DNA of 64,000 nt, from NCBI GenBank assembly GCA_013423385.1, contig BLZA01000058.1, positions 372,001 to 436,000 on the forward strand, given 5' to 3'. Below are positions 45,330-56,437 of the stretch, in pieces; within the stretch, counting starts at the first letter, position 1; each line of letters opens with the position of its first letter. Under the pieces are notes generated by a model. That model ran no database searches. It was given only the letters and a program-made list of their open reading frames with translations, and was not told the DNA's origin. The position numbers were made by a program, and so were the translations under genes. Source of the stretch: Naganishia liquefaciens (Eukaryota; Basidiomycota; Tremellomycetes; Filobasidiales; Filobasidiaceae).

Positions 45330-46522
45330 TCAATATCTATATATGGTCTCAAAATACCATCCATCGGGCTGCCATTGATCATACTGGGATTCATGACAAG
45401 CATGATCCGTAGGCTCGCAAAGAAATTGAGAACTTGTAAACAAGGGAATTTGATTGGGCTCAGGTCCGCCTTGTCCAAGGTTCACAGCTCCCATGTCCCA
45501 CCTCAGCCAGGCGGCGGCTGACGAGGAGGCAGCGGGCAATAAGCCTGCTTCCATCCCCGTGTGGCAGAGTTGACCATAGAATGTCGTGTCCGCTTCTTGA
45601 AATACAGATCCAGATCCGATAGCTCGGTAAGGCAAACTCCATGATTGGTCTGTTCCTACATTAGAAGGGATTCCACAGGACTCAAAGCCATAGGTGTGAT
45701 AGTTTTGCAGAGAGAGGTGTGTCTGGTGATTGTAACCCAGGCCCAACGAGAGATCTAGCGCCGCAAGACGTGCTTGAAGCGTTCTGGAGTTGCCGCTGGG
45801 CACAACCGCTTCTCCTCGAAAATAGACATGAGGAATTGCAGAGTGAGTTGCAGAGTGAGTTGCAGAGTGAGTTGCAGAGTGAGTTGCAGAGTGAGTTGCA
45901 GAGTGAGTTGCAGATTGACTGCCCTCTACTCCTTGATAGGACGTAAATGCGGGGCAGATGGACATTGCCGCAGAGGGTAGCACGCCGGAGGTTGAAACCG
46001 TTTCTGATTCATGCTTCGGTAGGCGAGCGTCAGAAGTCTCTCTGATACTGGTCTGTCGTGACTCTTGTTTCCCTCTTTGTCGATTGGCTGAAGCTTTTCT
46101 CTTGGCTCTGTTGCTGTCATGAAGGAAGGCACAGACATCACATCTTTTTTTACTGAGACGGCCCCGGGGAGACCATTGAGCCGGACTGGCGCATTCCTCT
46201 TGCTTTCCTGTCGCATCCATGAAACCTTCGCATCGCTTGTAACCCTGGATCGTCTCTGTAGCTCGCGGCGACACGATGCCTTGATTCTCACGCGTGCGAA
46301 TCAAGTGCCTAGCTCGGGCCCGCGCTTCCTTCTGCTGTCTCCGTCTCTCAGAGGCCCTGAAGTGGGACGCGCAATCTCGGCATCTCGTTTTGCGAAATAA
46401 TTTGAAGCCGTTGACGTTCCACGGCACGTCTCGTTACAGTGATGAAGTGTCTCATCATCCAAAGAGTAGCCCAAACACTTGATGCGGAGTCGTTTCACCT
46501 CCTTTCCTTTCACCGTCGACAC
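45330..46522 (-). CDS. Cys-rich basic protein with duplicated putative zinc module
   Basis: No known family was recognised. From about 46427 to 45330 the minus strand is open for some 365 codons without an intron. Two copies of a Cys pattern occur. The second is KRCEGF..(C)..GRLSKKRCDVCA, followed by a basic helix (NRAKRKASANRQR). The first is KCLGYS..HCNETC.. then GFKLFRKTRCRDCA plus SERRRQQKEARARAR. The first copy is split between two reading frames near 46410. Either a single-base difference or an odd short intron (44 bp, GTGCCG..GAG) is needed to join them. The middle holds a SATH tetrapeptide repeat; the C-terminal half is Gly/Ser/aromatic-rich with no membrane segment. A nuclear DNA-binding role is inference from the basic helices and paired cysteines. 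The true start is not fixed, as no ATG precedes KCLGYS in frame. Confidence 0.55.
45833..45914. repeat. 12-bp tandem repeat coding SATH
   Basis: GAGTTGCAGAGT is repeated about 6.8 times with no mismatch on the plus strand. Read on the minus strand it encodes SATH repeats inside the Cys-rich protein. The unit length is a multiple of three, so changes in copy number keep the frame. Confidence 0.92.
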
Positions 46523-47549
46523 CTTCTATTTAGTTATACATTGAGAGGTACTGAAAGAGTCGCGTGAGGTCTTGGTCGTAGTACCTCGCTGAGTAGAAGT
46601 TGCTTTCGGGCCTCCTGCATACACATTCTCAAAGATAGTCGCATCGATTTTGTCAGTGGCGACAAAATAATTGTCGCCGCTTATACTTGTAAAGTAGCAA
46701 TTTACACTGGGGTCGACAGTAAACAGTGAGACCTCCAGTCCGGCCTTTCGACTTCCATCTCCTCCGGGGACGGTCAAAGGTATGGATTGCATTTCAAAAT
46801 AAAATCGCTCCTAAATCTCTGAGCAGCTTGACAGTCAACCAGGAAAGGTCTCGAGTGGGACGCTATCGTCCAGATGCGTTAAAACTGGAAGGACGCTTTA
46901 TACATTGCGAAACGCTCTGCTTCCGGCGATAGTCCCTCACAAAATGAGATCCTTTGTCACGAGGTAGCCATCAAGCATCTTCAACAGCTCTCACCGCCAC
47001 GCAGCTGGATACTGAGACTTGAGTTTCCAATTCACAACAGAGGGTTGTTAATTGCATCTGCAAGAGAAAGGTGGTATCATGGGAATTAGAAAAGATGCCA
47101 CGAATGGAAATTCTATATGACAAATCGTGTCGATTGAGGTGGTACTTCCCTTTATCGCCGCAAATTTCCGTTTGTCACCTCACTGAAAAAGAGGGGGGGG
47201 GGCTTCGCTAATTTCACCCTACCATTCGCAAGTGGTGGGATCGAAGACGGATAAAACGGCTAAGGTCAAGTGGGCACTTCAACTCGCGCGACGTAAGAAG
47301 ACCCCATCGCTGAAGATTGTTACGTGCTCAATCGTAAAGAACGAAGTTTGTACGATGGTCGAATTTGAATGACGGTAACCTGATGTCCTGACGAGCAGTA
47401 CCATGATTGTCCTTATCGGCGTCTTCTGACCTGGGTTCCGAACGTTGATGCCCCTTCTTGAACATGAGCGCTCTTTCTGTGTTGGAGTCTCTCAACGTTA
47501 TCAACCTTTCCTCCGGATTGGCGCTTTCTTCTCTTCTGCGCACTCCCCA
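46523..47549. other. Region upstream of the Cys-rich gene
   Basis: About 1 kb. A minus-strand open frame at 46526-46792 (ending ..FSTSQCITK) might be an upstream exon of the Cys-rich gene, but no phase-correct junction was found. A perfect short inverted repeat GGCGACAA-aataa-TTGTCGCC lies at 46658-46678. A run of G occurs near 47193-47202. The rest is unremarkable and ends at the ERG7 stop. Confidence 0.45.
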
Positions 47550-50500
47550 CTAATCACTGTCTACGCCACGGAGATAATGCGCTGCCTTACCCAGCGCCCA
47601 GATAGTGAATGAGAACTTGAAGTCTGAAATCCGGGAAGAGTCAATCCTGCTGGTCCCGCATTCACGGAGGATTGACACGTACTCGGATAATCGATCCCGC
47701 AGTTCTTGTTGAATATACCTTCGACGTCTTCCTGTAGCCAGCTGCCATTCTGCACCGAAGACATGATCCTGGCGCTCTCAACAGATGATCCGAATACACT
47801 TACCGCCTGTTGTCTGCTCATGATCAAATCACAACCTCGTCGGATGACTTGCTTATCTGGGTACCGGGCATACATGAGGCCAAGGAGCGCCCATGAAGTC
47901 TGAACCACCTGAGACTTTGTGTGCTGGGAATAAACGTTCGTCACACACGACTACAGGCAAGGTCCATCAGCGACAATGAAGAGATCATTCGGCACGCAAT
48001 GACTGACCATGTACGTCTCGCCCCATCCGCCGTCCTCCATCTGATGGTTAACGAGAAATTTACAGGCCTTGCGCACGCTCGCCGAGTTGCCGTACGTCTC
48101 CCCCGCAAGTGACAAGGATTCCAGCGCAAACATGGCAGCATACGTGAAGCAGATACCCCTGTGGATGTATCAGCAGGTGCAACAAGCGGGACAAAGGCAA
48201 AACTCACCATGAGCCGTGCCATGAACCATCTGGCTTTTGCTTGTCATGTACGTATTGGACGGCGGCCTGGACTGTTCGACTGTTGACGCGCCGCGTTAGA
48301 CATCCATCATCCGCTCTGGAGTCGGACGTACTCGATATCGGTGCGTCGATAATCCGGGCTATGACTGGAATACTGCAACAGTGCGGATATCGCAGACGTT
48401 GTGCACCTGTCGCTCATGACTCAGCACAAGTCACGTTGACCAAGCCTGTGACGCACTCGGGATACGTATATTCGATCATGATATCCCCTGCCGAAATTCG
48501 TCAGATCGGTCGGTCTTCCCGCGATCCCAGAACTCACCAAACACCTCGGCCGTATTCAACCATTCGAGCCGCTTGTTGCCGCGCACGAGTTCATAGCTTG
48601 CGAACCCTCCATCCGGATTCTGCATCGTCAGGAGCAAGTCAACGCAGTCTCGCAGGCGCTGTTCGTCGACGAGTTTCGGCATATAACTGGAACGGTTAAC
48701 GATACGTCAGCGCGGAAGAAAATCGGAAAGGGAATCAACGTACTCGAGACTCTGTAGCGCCAACACGGCTTTGAGGCCCTCGCCCGCACAATCGCTGACC
48801 TGCAGTCCCGCATGAGACAGCGACCCAGACACGCCAACACAAGCGCAAACATACCGTATAGCCCTGTTCTGGTGTCGAGAACGGCCAAGCACCCTTGGTC
48901 CGATGTCTATACGCCTCTTTATACCACACCGGATCCTCTCTCATCTGCGCCTTATCCAACCACTCCAGCGCGCGCACACACACCGATCCATTCCGCTGCT
49001 CGTCCGCCGCCAGGCCAGTCTCTACGGCGGCCTGCGCTATGAACGCGATATCCCACAGCTGACTTCCGTTTGTGCCCGTCATCATCATGCCCTCTTCGCT
49101 CATCCACAGGAAATCATCGATCCGCGCGAGATGTCGTGTAAAGGCTTGACTCGAGGCGCCTTCGGCGGCGTACCGGCAGACGAGATTGAGCATCTTGCTG
49201 ACGGGCCCAATGGTCTGATATCCCGTGTTTTCGTCTTCGTAGCAGACAAGCTTGTATGCTGCGTCAATTCCGCGGCGTCGGAGCGGAGGGAAGGGACAGT
49301 GTTCGTATCCGGCCAGAAGGGTGTTTAATCCGTCGAGAATAGGATGGTGTGGACTGTAGACATCAATCGGATGAATATTGTTCCGGTGGGAGGAAAAATC
49401 GATGACGCCGTAGGGCTCGATGTAGATTTCGCGACGGATCGCTTCCACGAGTGGCGTGAGCGGACCCCGGAATTTTGTGCCGTAGAGGTATCCGAGGGGA
49501 ATGTCTGCGAAAACGTCAATCCACGCTTGAAAGGTACCCGGTTGATCCTTCACGTACAGACGTTGCGCGTTTGAATCCACTACCAAAATGTCAGTCATTT
49601 AGCTGGACCACACCAAAAACAGACTCACCCATCGCCATGGATGGAACGGCACCCACTCGGGCAATAACCTATTGACGCGCTGCAGCATCAGCCTTTCCAC
49701 CTTTTCACCCAAATTCAGGTCGCCCGCCAAGGACTCACCAAAGCTCTGGCGGAATCGGACTGACACCTTCCCACTCATAGGCGCCCAGAATACTCAACCA
49801 CGCTTTCGCCCAACTCGGAACGCAGACGGCACCGCCTGGGGGCCGAGATGCCAATCAGCGAGATGATGACACAGAATAACGAGGATGTAGGAGTTCATAC
49901 CATGGTCGTGTATCCACGTGCGGATTTCCTGCATGACAGGTACATCGGGTCCGACACCAAGAAGACGCAGGGAAACATAGTTCATCACGGTTCCAAACGT
50001 GGTCGGCGGTGCAGCGGTATGCCTAACCCATATTGATCGTTAGCGTCTTGAGGTCCATGACACTCCGCGTAAGCGACTTACAGCCCCCATCCGCCCTCGG
50101 GACGCCGTTTGTTCAAGAGGTACCGAACGATTTCCGTCTTTTGTTCAGGTCGGAGCGAGGTGTTGGCCACGTAGAGACCGATCACGAGTCCCGGAATGAG
50201 AAAGAGCGGGCCTTTTGGTGCGTGCGGAGAGCAAGAAGAAGGGCAATCATATGGTTGGAATGATGCTCAAGACAAGATGGACCCGGACGTACCGCCGTAT
50301 GCGCCAGACCAGTGTCCATCGGGAGACTGAATCTGCTTGTAAAACTCAAACCCATTGCGCGCCGCCTCTTCCGGATCCTTTGCATGTGCAAGCTCTTTTG
50401 CGCCCTACGCTCCGTATCAGCACACCCCTGTCCATCGCTCAACGAAGCACACCTTACCGTCTCGAGGCCCAACCAGTACTTGGCGACGGTACTCTGCGGC

Positions 50501-50622
50501 CAACTCGCGCGCCGGGGGTCATCAGCGGGGAGGTACACCCATTTATGTTGTCCGTGCGAGTCTTCGCTCACGAGCAGACGCCAGCCGTGTATATCCGTCC
50601 GCGTGGTATCTGTGGCGGACAT
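47550..50622 (-). CDS. ERG7: Lanosterol synthase (oxidosqualene cyclase)
   Basis: Cyclises 2,3-oxidosqualene to lanosterol in ergosterol synthesis, at the ER or lipid droplets. Seventeen exons, high to low: 50458-50622, 50293-50404, 50082-50211, 49901-50022, 49739-49835, 49629-49668, 49558-49579 (22 nt), 48855-49504, 48744-48799, 48538-48686, 48457-48487, 48332-48406, 48208-48279, 48008-48158, 47804-47950, 47683-47749, 47550-47623. All phases agree and give 719 residues (yeast 731). Motifs: [10 protein letters not shown], the [21 protein letters not shown] motif, [36 protein letters not shown], the acid-base Asp in [39 protein letters not shown] and [15 protein letters not shown]. The catalytic loop normally reads DCTAE; here it is DCAGE, with Asp and Cys kept. 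Confidence 0.96.
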
Positions 50623-50703
50623 GCTGGATCCGGCGCGAAAGCAAGGGAAAAGCCGGGTGAACCGGGAACGGCGCATCAAGAGCATTTATTAGGAGCATGT
50701 AAT

Positions 50704-50788
50704 TGATGAACGTCACAGGTCAATCGTGTGTATAGTGAATGTAGAGACGTTGCAACTTACCTGATGAACGTCACAGGTCAATCGTGTG
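50704..50788. repeat. 27-bp direct repeat upstream of ERG7
   Basis: TGATGAACGTCACAGGTCAA+TCGTGTG occurs exactly at 50704-50730 and again at 50762-50788, 58 bp apart. It lies 80-165 bp before the ERG7 start codon on its upstream side. On the minus strand the copy at 50762 ends in CATCAG followed by GTAAGT, a good splice donor. A leader intron is possible. Confidence 0.9.
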
Positions 50789-52948
50789 ACTTCATCAGGT
50801 TGCTCTAGGAGGGGAAAACAACAGACAGCAGTCTATATATGTTGCCCATCAGAGGGACAATAGCCAAAGGGAGGAGTGATTGATGGGTGACACCAAAGGG
50901 AGGCTGCGTCGTATGAGAGTCGTGACGTGTATTCACAACAGTAATCATGTTATTCCCTTCTGGGTGTGGACTTCACCAACCATTTTTGACCGCTTACCGC
51001 ATTCGAGCTCAAATTCTGCCCAGTTTCAGCCGATTTCTTTCCCACAAGACGACGACTGTTTTCCATCATGGCTGAGACTCTTTATCATCTTAGACTTGCG
51101 ATTTCTATCCAAACACCTGCAAATAGCTTTCCATCAAGGAGCTGTTTCCATGCCAATACGCCCGCGACAATTGTCCCCCAAAAGTCGGGTTTCTTTCCAT
51201 TAACATTTGTATTTCGATCCAACTTAACTTCCAGTCCTCTCCACGACAGCCGAGAATTCTTTCCAAGAAGCTCACAACTTCTGTCCATCAGAAGCATTCA
51301 CAATATGTACAAGAAAACTGTTACCTTTTGACAACAACGCTCGGATTCTTTTCCTAAGAAGATGGTGTAACGTTACCATTTCAAGTGTGATTCCATAGAC
51401 CCGTGGCACATAGTAGTACAATTTTGGCTCTCCTTATATAGACGAAACCCTACGCATGGATGTCTAGATTCCTCCAAGAGCATCTATGTTGAGGACCGAG
51501 CTTATGTCCATTGCTTGGTTATCTTTGGATCCGGAGGACAGAAGTAATATTTTTAACAGAGCCTGTGTCACTTGTGATCAACGATAGATACAAGGGACAT
51601 AGCTTATGTCTCCATGAAACACGTACATAGGTCAAGCGCGTACAGGTTGTATACGTCTTAGCCAGTATCAAGACAGTCGCAATACTATCACAAGTCCCTG
51701 ATCTGACTGCAAGACGACCCTAAGGTTGTCGATGACAAGTCTAAAATTCGAAGTTTTAGTTCGAAGCGATTCCTAGCTTGTCTGACCAGTGGGACTACGC
51801 AATGAATGCTGGATACGAGTACATCTCCGTAATGAGGAGCGACTGCTCCGGTGTTGAGCTGATGACGTAAGACGATACCGGGGGGAAAATTCTAAGTTCA
51901 CACATGCCTACAGTTTCCATCTTTACCACATCGCTTGTTCTCTCCGAGCAGGACGGGACTGGCTTTACAGGAAGCCACAGGTGAGACACTGCCGTTCAGA
52001 TACTCTTATGTACGACGCCCCACGTGTGGGGAGAGAAGCAGACTAAGAAAACCAAATTGACCGCTTAATGGAAAACTATCAACGATGTGTTGGGAACAAA
52101 TTGGCATTTTGTTGGTAATTTGTCATCTGGTTTAAGAACAAAGTTGACAGCTAGATGGAAAACAATTCAGGGAAAATGGGCATGCTTTCGACTGTGTCTG
52201 GGAAAGGAAACGTCCGCATTTTGGAAGTCTATAGGGTAGTTGTTGGAAGATCAACACCAAGATAGTGGAACGCCGTCAGACCCCGAATGGACAGCTACTT
52301 GTTGATTATCGGAAAAATATACTCTAGTTGTTGGACAATTATCTGTATCCTTTTGTCTTATTTTCCTGTACTAGTTGTACAATCATCCTTTATTTTCTGG
52401 ATAATCATCATCGCACGTTAATGGAAAATTATCTACCAATCTTGGAATGTTATCCTGTGCGCTTGGCGTACTCCCCATGTGGGGTCGGCAAACAATGCTA
52501 TTATTGTTGGAAAGTTTTCCCGCGAAAAGAGGAAAAGTTGAATACCGAAGTCATTTGAGACACATCACCAACTCCAAACGCTTGTCGATGGAACGACATC
52601 CTGTCAAGCTTCTTGCGTACCCCGTCCAAATGACAGGGGCCGGCGATCTCGAGTGGCGAGAAACCCCTTCAACACGGTTTATGTGACGTGGCATTCTTCG
52701 GGAATTGAAAACAAATAGCAGGACTCTCAAGACGTCATCACGCAGCAGATCGCCGGACATGTGTCAAGGTGAAATCGATGCTAGCCTTGAGGTTACTTTG
52801 GTAAAGACGATCCCTCTTGTCAACACTGCGCGGGCGATATTACAGCTTTCTCAGCTTCCGAGAAACAGCAGACGAGCACATGCTATGGTCTAGGACAAAC
52901 CCTATCACTTATACCGCACGCGTTCTCGCTCAGTTGTCCCTTTACACC
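50789..52948. other. A+T-rich region without genes, with degenerate repeats
   Basis: 2.2 kb without a supported gene. From about 51040 to 51360 the plus strand carries TTTCCA-like words every 15-30 bp (TTTCCATC, TTTCCAAG, TTTCCATTAAC). From about 52060 to 52530 it carries the complementary kind (TGGAAAAC, TTGTTGGAC, GTTAATGGAAAA) at similar spacing. The two blocks look like diverged copies of one array in opposite orientation, about 700 bp apart; one exact inverted word pair is TTCCATTAAC / GTTAATGGAA (51195-51204 and 52417-52426). The middle contains TTCGAAGTTTTAGTTCGAA, a small palindrome near 51750. No coding sign is seen. Confidence 0.55.
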
Positions 52949-53622
52949 ATGTCACCTATCCAGCATTCAAGAATATCAAATTCGGCCCCCAAATCCATCA
53001 TCGTCAAAAAAGAGCGAGTATCGCCTTCACCGCCACTTCGGTCAGTTTCTCCCGATCAAAAGCCTTCAGGTTCCACAGATCCGGGCGACATCGACTACCG
53101 AGCACATCCAGAGCTGTACAAGATTCTGCGAGGAGAGATGAACGTATTCAAGACGCAGCCGTATTCAAATGAGCTCAAAGTGCTGTGGAGGTTCAAAGAC
53201 GAGGCATCGGCCCGGAGGAGTTCCACAGAGCTCTATGCGAAGTTTCAGGAGTTCAGGTGAGGCGGGGTTGGGGTTTGGATACAGCGCTCGCTCACAGCGT
53301 TCTCCTGTGATCAGAGATAACGATGATTTTGTAGGGTGAGTAGCATTTCATCAAAACTCTCCGAAGCCTAACCGGACAGTGAAACAGCATGGACGTCACC
53401 CGGAAATTTATTCAAATGGGGCGCACACGGTCCTTGCGATACGCGCTACGTCCGGGTGGTCGAAAATACGACAAGACAACTGGCAAGGAGATGAAGCGAA
53501 CTGGCGATGTCGCGGACAAGTCCAAGCTCGAAGGGGCCAAAGTATTCGAAGCTTGTCTGAAGCGGATCGAAGCAGATGAGGTGTACGCGAAGGCAAAGAA
53601 AAATTGGGGGAAGAAGAAGTAG
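52949..53622 (+). CDS. DUF4385 family protein
   Basis: Three exons (52949-53256, 53315-53335 of 21 nt, 53388-53622) give about 187 residues starting MSPIQHSRIS. After a disordered, Ser/Pro-rich N-terminus of about 45 residues comes the DUF4385 domain: DIDYRAHPELYKILRGEM, PYSNELKVLWRFKDEASAR, DDFVGMDVTRKFIQMG and SLRYALRPGGRKYD. The domain is common in fungi and also occurs in bacteria and phages; no activity is established. The C-terminus is Lys-rich (AKAKKNWGKKK). The 21-nt exon encodes DNDDFVG, which completes a conserved block, so the model is well supported. Confidence 0.9.
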
Positions 53623-54500
53623 GTGTGAAAGTGCGCTCCATTCGGAGTATGATGAGCAGAGGATACCACGGAAAGACGGTTACCGATCGGGAGATCGCAA
53701 CCTCGAACGCGGAGCAAACTTCGATCGCGCATATATTGGGAATCAACTATTGCTCGAAAGTGAGCGTATTCAGAGGCCCTATATCGATGTCAGTGATTTT
53801 ATGCCTGGCACAGCTGATGCGTGCTGAAACAGCCGTTGATACAGGAATGCGTCCTTCGACAACCAGGGTGTTGTCAGAAGCCCAAGCTTCTAGTCGGCGA
53901 CAATGCCCATCATGGCGGGTTGCCTGCATGTCACCATCTGCGTACCGTTCTGGCAATCGAAGTCCACCAGACCGGGTCTTTCAATGCGTGTTGAAACAAT
54001 ACAGTCCGCAAGTGGGAACTTGATATCTCCCGTACACGAATATCGTCGCGATCAGCACCATGCAGCGATCGGCTCAAGATGGTGTAGCGTTATCGTATTG
54101 TCACCCCTGGCCGTAGTAGCCAGCAAAGGCCTGTTATTTGGATCCGCGATAGAACAGCTTCAACCAGATGCAGGGGTTGTACATATTATAGCTGACTCTC
54201 GAGCAGTATTTTATGACACACATGCAGAGTGCGACCCGCTGAGGCTATCGAATTAAAGATGGGCAGGAGATACTCAGTGAACGCGAGAAGATCGCGTCCG
54301 TCCTCCGAAGCGCGTTTGATGAAAGTGAGACATTCACGAGAGAAGAACTGCCAGAATGCAAATCGCTCGACTCTGTGACAACTCGACCACTCCCTCGTCC
54401 TGGTTATCAACGTCCCTGACTAGCGGGTCTCCATTACTCTCTGACAGAAGCTCATTGAACATCTAAGAAAGCTTCAACTTGTTACATCATCAATCGAAAG
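53623..54500. other. Intergenic, no gene supported
   Basis: 878 bp between two plus-strand genes. A continuing open frame (to 54023) overlaps the end of the DUF4385 gene in another phase and looks non-coding. No repeat or structured element was recognised. Confidence 0.5.
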
Positions 54501-55935
54501 ATGTTTATCGCTCTCATCGGGACACCAAGTTCGGGCAAGAACACCATTGCGCAATACTTGATCTCCAAGCATGAGTTCAGGCGCATACGTTTTGCGACAG
54601 CAACAGAAGGAGCGTCCAGCCAAGGTGGAAGTGAATCCGAGGAGGAGGCAACTATACAGGTGTGTCGTGAGCAGCGGGTTCTGTTTCCCGTTGGGATTAT
54701 TCGGCTAAAACGCTAAGGACAGCTCAGCGAATGGAATGGACTTTGCATCGACGATTCGAGCTCACCCTCCAAGACTTCGAATGCGCTGATTTTCACAAAG
54801 TTCGACAAGCTTCTGAACTCTGTGACCAAAACTTGGCGGACGAACTACGTTACCACGGACCTGGAGCACGCTCACGATATCGAGCAGTTCGTCAAGCGGC
54901 CATTCTTCTTGCTGGTCGGGGTAGATGGACCGATCATGACGAGATTTGCGAGGGAAAAGGCAAAGTCAGTCTTCCGCTCCTTCCATTTCCACTGGTAAAT
55001 GAACGCTCATATGTCCCCGCTTAGAGCAGATGCCAGGGGCCAATCCCTGGATCTCGAAACTTTCGTTGCCGATCACGACAGACTTATGCAGCACCTGCCT
55101 GTCCTGAATGACAAGCCGAATGACCGCCCACAACTTCATTCCAGTGACAGCGACATCGCAGACATCCCGCCATCCATCTCACCGAACGCAAGCAGTTCGA
55201 TTCGTCGAACAAACGCTGGGCTCAGGAACGCCCTGGCGTATGCCCATTTACAGGTCATGAATAATTTCAAAACGGTACAAGAGCTGGAGGCGCATCTCGA
55301 TAGCCTGAACCTGACGGATGGCGAAAGACTGAGACCGGGCTGGGATACCTATTTCATGGTATGTCGCCGGCAAGCCAATTGCTCAGTACTAAGAACCATT
55401 ACAGACATTGGCGTCGCTGGCATCCTTGCGGTCGAATTGCATGAAGCGTCGTGTGGGGGCTTTGTTGGTCCGCTCGAAACGGATCCTCTCCACGGGTTAT
55501 AACGGAACCCCAAGAGGACTTACGAATTGCAACGAGGGAGGATGCAAAAGATGTAATGGATCTGCAAAAGGCGGCGAGGCCCGTACGTGAAAAGAGTTCT
55601 CCTCTCGACGATCCGCTGACTTCTAGCAGTCAATGAGTGCTTATGTCTGCACGCCGAGGAGAACGCATTACTCGAAGCTGGAAGGGAGCGAGTTGGCGAA
55701 GATGCAATCCTGTACTGCAACACGTAAGTAAACCGGTCTCTTGGACTGCTTTAAATGCTGATTGACGCGCATTTTCAGGTGTCCTTGCCTTCGTTGTTCC
55801 GTCAAGATTGTGCAGACGGGCGTAAAGGAAGTCGTGTACAACCTCAACTATTCCATGGACGCACAGAGTGCCAGGGTGTTGAAGGAGGGAGGAGTCATTT
55901 TGCGTCAACTAGTGATGCCGCATACCTCGACGTGA
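54501..55935 (+). CDS. DCD1: Deoxycytidylate (dCMP) deaminase
   Basis: Zinc enzyme that converts dCMP to dUMP for thymidylate synthesis. Six exons (54501-54659, 54723-54964, 55025-55358, 55405-55582, 55630-55723, 55779-55935) give 387 residues. The C-terminal deaminase has ASLRSNCMKRRVGALLV, GYNGTPRG.TNC, the zinc and catalytic HAEENAL, the zinc pair CPCLRC and a final VVYNLNYS..AQSARVLKEGGV. The N-terminal half carries a kinase-like fold: FIALIGTPSSGKNTIAQYL resembles a P-loop (GxxxxGK, but Asn in place of Ser/Thr), then KRPFFLLVGVDGPIMTRF. Fungal Dcd1 proteins share this degenerate N-terminal domain. A low-complexity segment (about residues 30-55) interrupts it. Its role is unproven; it could sense nucleotides allosterically. 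Confidence 0.95.
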
Positions 55936-56437
55936 GGCAAATTGTAGATTTGCAACCCGCCGATTGCATTCTGCGGTCGTCAAGAGACAAGTAACAAAGT
56001 CTGGCGATATAGACTGCATGTTAAGATATGTAAGCAACGATGCAATCCCCGTGACATCTTGAACAAGATGCGGGAAACCAATCTAGCCAGAGCAACTCCC
56101 TATCCCTCTTGGGTGTATGCTCGTGATGGGACGTATATGTGACACGGCGAGACTGGAGATTTCCTTCCGAAAACAAGCGAAAATAGGTCTCGATCAAAAT
56201 ATCGTCTCAGCCCGAACATTCCTCCCTTGCATCCCTTGCCTGCTTCTCATGGAGCTCATCATCACCTGGGCTATCGTTCCATTATATCTACGACAATCCT
56301 GCACGGCCCATACCCTACTCAAAGACTCCTCGACACCAGTCAGAAAAACCTGAGGCGGTGTCCAGATCCGCTCTCACCCTGTCTTGGTCATCGCGTAAAT
56401 CACACGAAAGAACGGTGTAGACTGGACACGCCCTCCA
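55936..56437. other. Intergenic before the ubiquitin protease
   Basis: About 500 bp between the dCMP deaminase stop and the next plus-strand start. No gene or element was seen; it presumably holds a 3' end and a promoter. Confidence 0.45.

Noticed and set aside
46526-46792. Upstream exon of the Cys-rich gene
   Set aside because: The composition looks protein-like, but the best intron (GTACTA..AAATAG) does not restore the phase, so it was left out of the gene model.
50789-52948. Solo LTR or other transposon remnant in the A+T-rich region
   Set aside because: No terminal TG..CA pair with a target-site duplication and no coding remnant of a transposon was found; only degenerate short words recur.
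53623-54023. Continuation of the DUF4385 gene in another frame
   Set aside because: The DUF4385 domain ends naturally at the stop at 53622; the overlapping frame has no family resemblance.
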